20,740 nt of DNA from Candidatus Sumerlaeota bacterium. Lineage in GTDB: Bacteria > Sumerlaeota > Sumerlaeia > SLMS01. Positions within the stretch are counted from its first letter, which is position 1, and every line of letters begins with the position of its first letter. The position numbers and the translations under genes were made by a program. Below, in pieces: positions 5,754 to 13,555 of this stretch. Where the stretch lies: the NCBI GenBank assembly GCA_020850785.1, contig JADZDZ010000340.1, positions 1-20,740 of the forward strand, in the 5' to 3' direction. The notes below the pieces were generated by a model, which was given only the letters and a program-made list of their open reading frames with translations, had not been told where the DNA came from and did not search any database.

Positions 5754-8380
5754 TGCGTCTTGACGGGTGATTCCTTCACCGCAAGGGCGTCGCGGCGTTC
5801 GCGCGCCAGCTTCTGCGCCGGGTCGGCGGCGAGGGCCTTGTCGTAGAACTCGCGCGCCAGTTCCTTCTCGTTGATTCGCTCATAAAGCTGGCCGAGGTTG
5901 GAATAAACCTCCGCATCGCGGGAGCGTTTCGCCGCCTTTTCCAGAAGGACGCGCGCCTGCGCGTAATCCTGCTTCTGCACGTACAGCCAACCGAGGGAAT
6001 CGAGGATGTAGGCGGCGTTCGGATTCACTTCCTGCGCCTGCTTGATGTATTTCTCCGCCTCATCAAGGCGAATTCCCTTCTGCGAAAACAGGTATCCCAA
6101 ATTGTTGGATGATGTTTCGTAGTAGGAATTCGTTTCCGCCGGACCGAGCGCGATCAGCTTCTTGTAGTATTCCTCCGCGATGGGAATGTCGCCGATGTCC
6201 GATGCGCACAGCGCAAGATTGAACCAGACTTCGTGGTCATCGGGATTTTCCGCGACAAGTTGCTTCAACACGCCGACAGCGCGCGACGCGTCCCCTTCGG
6301 CACGGAAGACGGACGCGCGAAGAAGCTGCACCTCCACGGGGCGTTTCGTGGCGAACTCCCGCGTTACCTTGTTCAGTTCCTCTTTGACTTCGTTGTCCTT
6401 GTTTTGCTTCACGAGCGAAATGATCAACTGTTCGCGCGCATCCAAATCCTCCGGGGATTTTTTCACCAGCGATTCCCAAAGTTTCTGTGCGTCGCCGGGG
6501 CGGTTGAGCTCCCCGTAAAGCGTTGCCAGATACTGGTCCTTCTGAATCTTCAGCGTTTCCGAATCCTTGATGAAGGGATCGGCATCGTTGATGGCCTTGA
6601 TGGCAAGGTCGGGATGGCCCAGTTCCAAGTAGGCGCGGGCGACGGTGGCGCGCATCATCAGGCTTCCCGGCTGAATCTTCAGCCCCTTCTCCAGCGCGCG
6701 GCGGGAGCGTTCGAAATTGCCGAACACCTGGGCAAGGCGGCCATATTCGTGATAGAATTCGGGAAATTCCGAGAAGCGGCCATCGGCCAGCTTTTCCAGA
6801 TTGTCGAGCGCGGTGTCGTCCTCGTCCTCCATGTAGAGTTGCGCAAGGGCGAGCCAGGTGCCGGGATCGGCGTCCTTCGTCACGATCGCCTGACTGTAAT
6901 ACTCGGCGGCTTTGCGACGATCACCACGGCGAAGGTAGAAGGAACCAAGCTGACGCAGAGCCTCCGGATCGACCGGCGAAACTTCGAGCGCCTTCTTCAG
7001 GAGCCGCTCTGCCTCCTTCACGTCGCCGAGCTTTTCGCGCAGCAGCGCGAGCGACATCATGCTGTCCTCATCGCCGGGATTCAGCTCGATGGAACGATTG
7101 AAAAGTTCGGCGGCGCGTTCGTACTTCTGCGCCTTCACGAACGCATGGGCGATGGTGCGGTACACGTCCGGGTCCGCGTCATTGGCTTCCACGGCGCGGT
7201 TGTAGAAGGGCTCCGCCTTGTCGAAATTTCCCTCCTGAATGTTCGCCTCCGCCAGGTCGAGCAGCGAGGAGACGCTGCTGGGATCAATGGTGAGCGCCTT
7301 CGTGCGCAGTTCCACGACGGCGGGCCAGTCCTTCGCGCGCTTGAGGTAGTCGGCGTAGATGTTGTAAATCTTCATGTCGTTCCGGGATTCATCGATCAGG
7401 CGCAGGTAGGCATCGCGCACGGCGCGCTCACCGCCTGATTTTTCGACCAGCGATTCCCAAGCGCGCCTCACTTCCGCCTTGCGTGGATCGTCGTTCTCCG
7501 GGCTGACGAGGATCGCCTTCTCGTAGAGGATTCGCGCCTCGTCGGCGCGGTCCAGAATCACAAGCTGGCGCGCGACCTCCGTCATGTGGTCAAGCATTCC
7601 GGGGCGGTAGCGCAGCAGGCGCACGTAAAGATCGGCGGCGTATTTCGTGTCCCCCGTGAAGGCGGAGGCGTGGGCGCTCCACATCATGGCGTTCACGTTG
7701 CCGTCATCAATCAGCAGCACTTCATCGGCGTACTTTTTCGCCTTCGCCATGTCGCGGTCAATTTCGTAGGCGATCTGCGCGAGGGCCGACAGCGCCATCA
7801 CGTTGCGCGGGCGCAGGCGAAGGACCTTGTTGTACCATTCCTCCGCCATCTTGTAGTCGCGCTTGAGCACATGGACTTCCGCCACGCTGAGCAGCGCGCG
7901 ATAGTTATCGGGATTTTCCTTCAGAATATCATCGAGGAGCGACTGGGCGCGGGAGAGATCGTTGAGCACCATGCAGGCTTCGGCCAGCCGCAGCTTGATC
8001 CAGACGTTGTCGGGTTCCTTCTTCAGGGCCTCATCAAAGGCGCGGATGGCGCTCGTGGCATTTCCCATTTCGGCGGAGAGCGCCGCGTTGGCGTATGGTG
8101 AGAGTCCCTCGATCTTGACGGCTCCCTTCGTGTCCCCGCTGATGCCGGGGAACGCCGTCCAGCCGAGCATTTCGGAACGTCCGTCCTTGAAAAGGTAGCG
8201 TTCCTTCTGCAGGTCGCGCTCGCCCTCGGCATCTTCAACGATTTCGGGCTGCTCCATTTTCTTGTAACGCTCCGCCCAGAAACGTTGGTAGGCGCGCTGG
8301 GCAGGTGCGGGATTGATTGCGGCGGTGAACGTGATGGTCGCCGCAGCGGTGAGCAGCAGTGGAAGGAAACCCTTTTTCAT
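5750..8380 (-). CDS. Large secreted tetratricopeptide repeat protein
   Basis: The 876-residue product begins with a signal peptide (MKKGFLPLLLTAAATITF, likely cut near A27 in PAPA-Q) and has no lipobox cysteine, so it is predicted to be exported to the periplasm or beyond. From about residue 80 to 865 it is almost entirely TPR helix pairs of about 34 residues, roughly 20 units, recognisable by repeated patterns such as A-E-WYNKVLRLRP-N, AAELFNRSIELNPGD, AERLLKKALEVSP-D and ARVLLEKAAK. There is no enzymatic domain, so it probably works as a scaffold for protein partners. Large periplasmic TPR proteins often accompany exopolysaccharide export genes, which fits the neighbours. The start ATG has AAGGG a few bases upstream. 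It follows tlyA after a 109-nt gap, so it may have its own promoter, and overlaps the PilT-N-like gene by 4 nt. Confidence 0.88.
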   Translation of the reverse strand: MKKGFLPLLLTAAATITFTAAINPAPAQRAYQRFWAERYKKMEQPEIVEDAEGERDLQKERYLFKDGRSEMLGWTAFPGISGDTKGAVKIEGLSPYANAALSAEMGNATSAIRAFDEALKKEPDNVWIKLRLAEACMVLNDLSRAQSLLDDILKENPDNYRALLSVAEVHVLKRDYKMAEEWYNKVLRLRPRNVMALSALAQIAYEIDRDMAKAKKYADEVLLIDDGNVNAMMWSAHASAFTGDTKYAADLYVRLLRYRPGMLDHMTEVARQLVILDRADEARILYEKAILVSPENDDPRKAEVRRAWESLVEKSGGERAVRDAYLRLIDESRNDMKIYNIYADYLKRAKDWPAVVELRTKALTIDPSSVSSLLDLAEANIQEGNFDKAEPFYNRAVEANDADPDVYRTIAHAFVKAQKYERAAELFNRSIELNPGDEDSMMSLALLREKLGDVKEAERLLKKALEVSPVDPEALRQLGSFYLRRGDRRKAAEYYSQAIVTKDADPGTWLALAQLYMEDEDDTALDNLEKLADGRFSEFPEFYHEYGRLAQVFGNFERSRRALEKGLKIQPGSLMMRATVARAYLELGHPDLAIKAINDADPFIKDSETLKIQKDQYLATLYGELNRPGDAQKLWESLVKKSPEDLDAREQLIISLVKQNKDNEVKEELNKVTREFATKRPVEVQLLRASVFRAEGDASRAVGVLKQLVAENPDDHEVWFNLALCASDIGDIPIAEEYYKKLIALGPAETNSYYETSSNNLGYLFSQKGIRLDEAEKYIKQAQEVNPNAAYILDSLGWLYVQKQDYAQARVLLEKAAKRSRDAEVYSNLGQLYERINEKELAREFYDKALAADPAQKLARERRDALAVKESPVKTQ

Positions 8381-8489
8381 GGACCCTTGTTCCGAAAATT
8401 CCGTCTACAGATGTGCATCGGGGGCGGTGCGTTCGATGCCCTTCAATGTATGACTTGGCGGGTGGCCTGTTGGCTAGGAAAGAATCGTT
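8381..8489 (-). other. 109-nt gap with a small inverted repeat before the TPR gene
   Basis: This is one of only two sizeable gaps in the minus-strand block. It holds the inverted repeat GCATCG (8415-8420) / CGATGC (8434-8439), a 6-bp stem with a 13-base loop and possible G-U extension. No U-run follows, so an intrinsic terminator is not convincing. On the minus strand a TTGAAA-like element sits at the tlyA stop and an A+T-richer CATACATTGAA stretch near 8444-8454, but I could not pair a well-spaced -35/-10 set. An internal promoter is possible, not shown. Confidence 0.3.
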
Positions 8490-9233
8490 TCAATTTTCCC
8501 GGCGAAGGAGGAGGAAGAACTCCCGGTTGCCGTCCCCCCCGCGAATGGGGGACGGACATTCGCCGCCGACGTGAAACCCATCGTTTCCTGCCGCCAGCGC
8601 CAGCGAGGCGACGATTTCGCGCTGCAAGGCCTCGTCGGTGATGACGCCGCCGCGGGGGATGCGCTCCCGGCCGGCCTCAAACTGCGGCTTGACGAGCACG
8701 ATGGCGGTGCCACCGGGGGCGAGAATCCTGTGGATCACGGGGAAGGCGCGTCGGAGGGAGATGAAACTCAAGTCCACGACGCAGAGGTTGGGCTGAGGGT
8801 CGAAGTCGGTTGGCTGGAGGGTGTCGATGTGGGTCTGTTCGCGGGCAACAACAAGCGGATTGCGGGCGATGCGTTCATGCAGTTGGCCACGGCCGACGTC
8901 GATGGCGTAGACCTTCCCCGCGCCGCGCTGCAGAAGACAATCAGTGAAGCCGCCGGTGCTGGCGCCAAGGTCCACGGCGATCGCGCCGGAAGGATCAACG
9001 GCGAACGTATCCAGCGCACCCGCCAGCTTCAACCCGCCGCGGGACACATAGGGACAATCGGAACCCTTTAGCGTGATAGCCGTGTCTGCGGAAACCATGC
9101 GCCCCGGTTTGTCCAGCCGCTCGCTTTCTGTATAGACAAGGCCCGCGCGAATGAGACGCTGCGCCTTCTCCCGCGAATCGGCGAGGCCGCGTTCCACCAG
9201 GAGAACGTCAAGGCGTTGCCGTTCCGGCTTCAC
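8490..9233 (-). CDS. tlyA: TlyA-family rRNA 2'-O-methyltransferase
   Basis: The 247-residue protein has an N-terminal S4 RNA-binding domain (about 6-60, RLDVLLVERGLADSREKAQ) and a Rossmann-like FtsJ/RrmJ-type methyltransferase domain with the SAM site VDLGASTGGFTDCLL (88-101), DVGRGQL (112-118), DLSFISL (154-160) and KPQFE (182-186). Residues K69, D154, K182 and E238 fall where the catalytic tetrad of mycobacterial TlyA is described. The known role is ribose methylation of cytidines in 16S and/or 23S rRNA, linked to capreomycin sensitivity; family members are also annotated as haemolysin A. The start is GTG 9233, with GAGG (9241-9244) seven bases upstream, overlapping the kinase stop as GTGA. 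Adjacent methyltransferase and kinase genes have no obvious functional link; sharing a transcript may be incidental. Confidence 0.94.
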   Translation of the reverse strand: MKPERQRLDVLLVERGLADSREKAQRLIRAGLVYTESERLDKPGRMVSADTAITLKGSDCPYVSRGGLKLAGALDTFAVDPSGAIAVDLGASTGGFTDCLLQRGAGKVYAIDVGRGQLHERIARNPLVVAREQTHIDTLQPTDFDPQPNLCVVDLSFISLRRAFPVIHRILAPGGTAIVLVKPQFEAGRERIPRGGVITDEALQREIVASLALAAGNDGFHVGGECPSPIRGGDGNREFFLLLRREN

Positions 9234-10597
9234 GCCTTTTCCTCATCGGCAATGGGCAGTTGCACGGTGACGACAGTGCCCCCCTGCGGGCGCGGGGCGG
9301 CGAGGATGGTGCCGCCGTGGGCCTCGATGATGCGCCGCGTGATGGAAAGGCCGAGGCCCGTGCCCTTCCTGCGGCGGGTGTAGAAGGGTTCGAAAAGTTT
9401 TTCCGCATCCGCAGGGTCGATGCCGGGGCCGTTGTCCGCAATTTCGATCACAACAGGGGGGCGCGGTCCTGCGGCGCGCGAAACGTGAATGCGCACGACG
9501 CCCGCGAAATCGCCGCGCGCGGCGTCCTCTGCGCAGTCGGAAAGTATCTGCCGCGCGTTCAGCATGATGTTCATGAAGGCCTGCTTCAACTGCACGGCGT
9601 CGCCGTTGATCAGCGGAATTGAATCCTGATGCGTGATCGTGGCGCCAACGCGGTCTCCGCGTCCTTCATGGAAGACGAAGGCGACGAGTTCCTCCAGCAG
9701 CGCGCGGACGTCGAGCATCCGGAAGTCGCCGACGTGCGGGTTGGAGAAATCCAGCATTCGCCGCACGATTTCCTGACAACGTTCGGCTTCGTTGCGGATG
9801 GTTTGGAAATCCTCCTGCATGGCATCACCGGCGGGAACGCTTCGCGAAAGGTACTCCGCGTAGGTCTTGATGATCCCGATCGGGTTGTTGATTTCGTGGG
9901 CAACGCCCGCGGCAAGGTCGCCGAGCGACGCAAGCGATGCGCTGCGAAGCTGGCGTTCACGCGCGCGGATTTCCTCCTCCTTTTGCTCCGCAACAAGGCC
10001 GATGAATGCCTGCGTGAGGAGCATCACGCCCCAGATCAGCACAAGCTTCTGCAATGCGACCAGATAATCCATGATGCCGGACGTGCGAACCTGAAACCAG
10101 GCGATGATGAAGAACAGCGCGGAGACGTAAAGGAATCCGATGAAGTTTTGCGTGCGCGTGCGGAAGAGCGCGAAGCCGCGCAGCACGAGGAGGATGAACA
10201 GGAAGAAAAAATCGCTGATGATCGCATGGCCAAGGGGGCCCTGCTCGGACAAGGCGTCGATGGCGATGCTGGCGCAGACAAAAAGTCCGTCGGCGAAGTA
10301 CGAACCGACGACAAAGGGCCTCACCTGACGCGGCGTGATGCGATCCCGCCCGAAAAAGTAGTGCTGCGCGATCGTGAACATCGCAAAAAGAAAGAAGAGC
10401 GCGAACGCGGCGGTGGGCGGAAAGCCCCAGTCACGCGACCAGAGCCAGTAAAAGACGCAAAGGGCCAGCAGCACCCACTTCAGCGGAACGATGACGGAAT
10501 ACTCCACGCCGCCGAGCCACGCGGCGTACTCGCGTTCGCTGGCGGCATTTGCGTCGAACAGTGCGGGTGCGTCGTTCTTGCCGTCGGATTTGTTCAT
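9230..10597 (-). CDS. Membrane-bound NtrB-type sensor histidine kinase
   Basis: The 455-residue protein starts with about 35 hydrophilic residues and then has some six transmembrane helices (between about 36 and 203) with very short loops. There is no large periplasmic sensor domain, so it probably senses a membrane-linked or intramembrane signal. A short coiled linker leads to the HisKA domain with phospho-acceptor H234 (AGVAHEINNP), then a HATPase domain with N-box NIMLNAR (343-349), DNGPGID (388-394), LFEPFYTRR and G2 box GTGLGLSI (412-419). The HEINNP type of H-box and the organisation match NtrB-like kinases that partner NtrC-type regulators; the regulator at 997-2445 is the only such candidate in the window. 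ATG 10597 lacks a strong ribosome binding site. It follows the ligase gene after 49 nt and overlaps tlyA by 4 nt. Confidence 0.92.
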   Translation of the reverse strand: MNKSDGKNDAPALFDANAASEREYAAWLGGVEYSVIVPLKWVLLALCVFYWLWSRDWGFPPTAAFALFFLFAMFTIAQHYFFGRDRITPRQVRPFVVGSYFADGLFVCASIAIDALSEQGPLGHAIISDFFFLFILLVLRGFALFRTRTQNFIGFLYVSALFFIIAWFQVRTSGIMDYLVALQKLVLIWGVMLLTQAFIGLVAEQKEEEIRARERQLRSASLASLGDLAAGVAHEINNPIGIIKTYAEYLSRSVPAGDAMQEDFQTIRNEAERCQEIVRRMLDFSNPHVGDFRMLDVRALLEELVAFVFHEGRGDRVGATITHQDSIPLINGDAVQLKQAFMNIMLNARQILSDCAEDAARGDFAGVVRIHVSRAAGPRPPVVIEIADNGPGIDPADAEKLFEPFYTRRRKGTGLGLSITRRIIEAHGGTILAAPRPQGGTVVTVQLPIADEEKA

Positions 10598-10646
10598 GGT
10601 CGAAGGCTTTCATGCCACGGCGGTGCCGCCATTGCAAGCGATGCGA
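10598..10646 (-). other. 49-nt gap before the histidine kinase gene
   Basis: The gap contains a compact GC-rich inverted repeat, GGCGG-TG-CCGCC (about 10619-10630), whose two-base loop is too tight to be stable as drawn. No U-run, clear promoter or strong Shine-Dalgarno is visible. Read-through from the upstream genes is plausible. Confidence 0.25.
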
Positions 10647-12605
10647 TCAGGGAGCGGCGGATTTCGCCGCAGTGCGTGCGAGCCAGGCCGTGTAGGGGCG
10701 GGGATAGCGCGAACCCATATAGGGGCGGCGGCGGAAAACTTCGTCCCAGTCAGCGGTCGCCTCGCTCTCGCGGCCAAGCGCCTCAAGTGCCAGCGCCCGG
10801 CGCTCGTACACTTCGATTGCGTTGAGCTTCCGGAGCACCAGCGGCGTCTGCTCCACAACCTTCTGGAACTCCCCTTCCAGGAGCAGCATCTCCTGATAAC
10901 GACTGCGGCAATCGACATGGCCGGGCCAGATTTTCAGGACTGCTTCACACTTCGGAAAGAGCGCCACGCGCGCGGGCGAACGCCTGAAGGGGTCGAGTTG
11001 CGTGGAATAAATTTCACGATAGGCGATGTCCGCGCGAAGCGGACGTGAAAGCGGAAGAAACGCCGCGCCTGCCAGCGCAAGCAGGACGATGATGGCGATG
11101 ACGCCGACCGCCTTCGGTGTGGAGAAAAGAAAGGAAATCGCCGTCGGGTGCGACATGTTCTTCATCGTCACCTCAAGGCTGAGCGGGCCGATGTCGCGCT
11201 GCACCGGCACCAGCAACTGCGGTTCATCCTGTGTGCCGGCGGGAACAAGGTGGGGGAGCGCCAGCAGCAGAAAAAAGAGCATCGATGAGACGGGCAATCG
11301 CAGGGGAAAATTCATCTGCATCTGCAGGCACATCGCAATGAGCGCGCAAAATCCCACGGAAAGAATCATGGCGTTTCCGAAGGAGGTTCCCGCGTGAAGG
11401 CGGTCCCAATAGGCCTTCATGGCGGCGCCGATCATGAGCACGAACAGGGCGAGGCCGATAATGCCGAGGTCGCTCCAGATTTGGAGAATCTCGTTGTGCG
11501 CGGCGTTGGTCCATGACGCTCCGTAGGGAGCCAGCTTCGGATTCGATTGGACCAACTGGCTGATCGTCGCCGGATATGTATAGACAAAATTCCCCGCGCC
11601 GGTGCCAAGCCACGCATGGTTGCGGATGATTTCCAGAGTCGTCAGCCAGATCGCGTAGCGGGTGTCGAGGCCGCTGGTCCAGCGCTCGGAACCGAAGGCC
11701 TCGGAGAAGATGCCGCCGCTGGCGGTTTCTGTGCGCTTCCAGACGGCGCTGCCATGGGGATTCAGCGGGTGATCAATAACAAAGAACCCGACGACGATCG
11801 CAAAGCCGATGAAGAGCGCGGCCATGCGGCGCCGCGAGCGTTTCACAATCTCCGAAAGGCCGTAATCACGCAGGAGAAACAGCAGCGCGGCGGCGGAGAT
11901 GATGAGCGAAAGGTTGCTGTGCACGGACCAGGCAACGATCAGCGCCGCTGCGTGCAGGACGAGGCTGATGATCGCCGCGACGGCCAGCCACCTTCTGCGC
12001 GCGACGAGGAAAATTCCCGCCCACACGAGAAAACCAAGGACGAGGAAGTCGCCGAGATGGCTCGTGTTGCCAAGGCCGACGGTGGAAATGACATCGCGCC
12101 AGTCACCGAGCACCTGACGCACGACGACGGCGCCTGATCCAAACGCACGACGAAAATCCGTGACGAGTGTCATCACGGCCATCGCGAATGATGATGCGGC
12201 GAGCGCATACGTGCCCAGCAGCAGGTGCTTGCGACTGGTGCAGAATGACTGCACCAAAAACGAGAAGAGGATCAGCCACGCAAAGCGTGCGACGTCCGCC
12301 ACGGCGAGGTCGTGCGACTGGCTCCAAAGAATGGAAATTGCCGACCATATGAGGAAGAGCAGCACGAATCCATTGGTGGCTTGCAGGTGAATCCTGAACT
12401 CACCACGGAAGAAGGCTGCACCGATTGCGAGTGCCGTCAGGAGCGCCGTGACGCACTGGAAGATGACCTGCTTCGGAAGGAGGAACGAATCTGTCGCCGC
12501 GCTGATGACAAGGTGGGGAAGCGCAAGGAGCGTCAGGAGGACCAATAGCCACGCAGCGCCGGCGAGCGGTTGCTCCGGCGAAAACACCGAGGCGAATCGC
12601 TTCAT
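10647..12605 (-). CDS. O-antigen ligase/polymerase (Wzy-C/WaaL-type) with TPR-like tail
   Basis: The 652-residue membrane protein has about 12-14 hydrophobic helices. It carries hallmarks of the O-antigen ligase/polymerase family: VGLGNTSHLGDFL (176-190), a large external loop with DTRYAIW (R316), LGTGAGNFVYTYP (333-345), and AAHNEILQIWSDLGIIGL (H370, N371, G381). These enzymes join or polymerise polyprenyl-linked glycan units on the periplasmic side. After a further helix near residue 495 comes a soluble tail of about 125 residues with TPR-like helix pairs (RRALALEALGRESEATADWDEV), seen in a subset of the family. The ATG at 12605 overlaps the upstream reductase stop as ATGA, which decides the start; an earlier in-frame start at 12686 lies inside that gene and gives an Arg-rich leader. 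Ligase versus polymerase cannot be decided. Confidence 0.87.
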   Translation of the reverse strand: MKRFASVFSPEQPLAGAAWLLVLLTLLALPHLVISAATDSFLLPKQVIFQCVTALLTALAIGAAFFRGEFRIHLQATNGFVLLFLIWSAISILWSQSHDLAVADVARFAWLILFSFLVQSFCTSRKHLLLGTYALAASSFAMAVMTLVTDFRRAFGSGAVVVRQVLGDWRDVISTVGLGNTSHLGDFLVLGFLVWAGIFLVARRRWLAVAAIISLVLHAAALIVAWSVHSNLSLIISAAALLFLLRDYGLSEIVKRSRRRMAALFIGFAIVVGFFVIDHPLNPHGSAVWKRTETASGGIFSEAFGSERWTSGLDTRYAIWLTTLEIIRNHAWLGTGAGNFVYTYPATISQLVQSNPKLAPYGASWTNAAHNEILQIWSDLGIIGLALFVLMIGAAMKAYWDRLHAGTSFGNAMILSVGFCALIAMCLQMQMNFPLRLPVSSMLFFLLLALPHLVPAGTQDEPQLLVPVQRDIGPLSLEVTMKNMSHPTAISFLFSTPKAVGVIAIIVLLALAGAAFLPLSRPLRADIAYREIYSTQLDPFRRSPARVALFPKCEAVLKIWPGHVDCRSRYQEMLLLEGEFQKVVEQTPLVLRKLNAIEVYERRALALEALGRESEATADWDEVFRRRPYMGSRYPRPYTAWLARTAAKSAAP

Positions 12606-13555
12606 GACTTGGCGAGTTGTACGCGGGCGCGGGCGTCGTCGAGGAGATCGCGGAGTGATTGTTGCAGCGGAATTTCGGGCTTCCATCCCGTGCGCGCCGT
12701 CAGGAGCGCGGGGGACCCGCGGAATTCGGAAATATCGGCGGGGCGGAAAAGCGACGGATCTGTCTTCATGCGGGGAGAGATGCCGGCACTTTCGAACATC
12801 ATTTCCACGATGGACTGGATCGAATGGGATTCGCCGCTGGCGATGATGAAGAGCGGATCGGCCGGCTTTTGTTCAAGCAGCATGCGGTAGGCCCGCGCGA
12901 CGTCGCGCACATCAAGGAAGTCGCGCTTTGTCGTCAGGTTCCCGTGAAGGAGAAAATCGCGCTGGCCGGTTTCGATTTCCGCGATCTGGCGCGCGAAGGA
13001 GGGGCACACGAATCCCGGCGACTGTCCCGGCCCGATGTGGTTGAACGGGCGCGCCACGATGACGCGCGTTCCACCGTTGGATTCCAGAACGCGGAGGATC
13101 ATTTCCGCGGAGTATTTGCTCACGGCATAGGGCGACCGCGGATTGGGCTGATGCTTCTCCGTGATGGGCATCTGGTCCGCAGGCACTGCGCCGAGAATGT
13201 CGGCGCTGCTGACGTAAAGGAAGAGGCCGTCCTTTGGCAGGAACTCGCAGGCGGTCTGATAGAGCCAGATTGTGTTGAGAACGTTCGCCTCGAAGACCGA
13301 GGGGGGATTTTCCCAGCTCTTGCCAACGTGGCTCCATCCTGCTGCGTGAAGCACCGCATCGGGACGCTCCGCCGCGAACAGGTCATACATCGCAAGGCGA
13401 TCGTTCAAGTCCATCCGAACGCCGGTGATGTTGCCACCGGGGATGTCTGGGATTGTGGATCGGTCGATGGCAATAACGTGGTGCCCCGCTGCACAAAGCT
13501 CGCGCATCAAGTGCGGTCCGACAAAACCACCAGCTCCCGTTATGACGATCTTCAA
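12602..13555 (-). CDS. NAD(P)-dependent sugar reductase/epimerase, Rmd-like
   Basis: This 317-residue extended SDR enzyme has the Rossmann glycine motif GAGGFVG (7-13), HAAGWSHVG, a catalytic serine region YVSSADILG (S116/S117) and the YxxxK pair Y143/K147 (SPYAVSKYS). The segments RPFNHIGPGQSPGFVCPSFARQIAEIE and GNLTTKRDFLDVRDVARAY resemble GDP-4-dehydro-6-deoxy-D-mannose reductase (Rmd), which makes GDP-D-rhamnose, more than UDP-glucose 4-epimerases. Its partner Gmd is not in the window, so the exact substrate stays open. The start is a TTG at 13555, overlapping the previous stop as TTGA; it is the only in-frame start placing the Rossmann strand KIVITG at the N-terminus. The end overlaps the ligase start by 4 nt, in keeping with a glycan pathway. 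Confidence 0.85.
   Translation of the reverse strand: MKIVITGAGGFVGPHLMRELCAAGHHVIAIDRSTIPDIPGGNITGVRMDLNDRLAMYDLFAAERPDAVLHAAGWSHVGKSWENPPSVFEANVLNTIWLYQTACEFLPKDGLFLYVSSADILGAVPADQMPITEKHQPNPRSPYAVSKYSAEMILRVLESNGGTRVIVARPFNHIGPGQSPGFVCPSFARQIAEIETGQRDFLLHGNLTTKRDFLDVRDVARAYRMLLEQKPADPLFIIASGESHSIQSIVEMMFESAGISPRMKTDPSLFRPADISEFRGSPALLTARTGWKPEIPLQQSLRDLLDDARARVQLAKS

Noticed and set aside
6233..7438. Plus-strand open frame of 401 codons inside the TPR gene
   Set aside because: It mirrors TPR coding repeats; the apparent repetitiveness comes from the TPR gene on the other strand.
8381..8489. Sigma-54 promoter (GG-N10-GC) for the TPR gene, suggested by the NtrC-type regulator
   Set aside because: I did not find a TGGCAC-N5-TTGCA-like match here by eye; a matrix scan of the whole window would be decisive.
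10619..10630. GGCGG-TG-CCGCC inverted repeat before the kinase gene
   Set aside because: The loop is only two bases and there is no U-run, so neither a terminator nor a stable hairpin is supported.
9629..10825. Plus-strand open frame of 398 codons across the histidine kinase
   Set aside because: Very charged (Asp/Glu/Arg/Lys-rich) mirror of transmembrane and HisKA coding sequence; no start signal or family resemblance.
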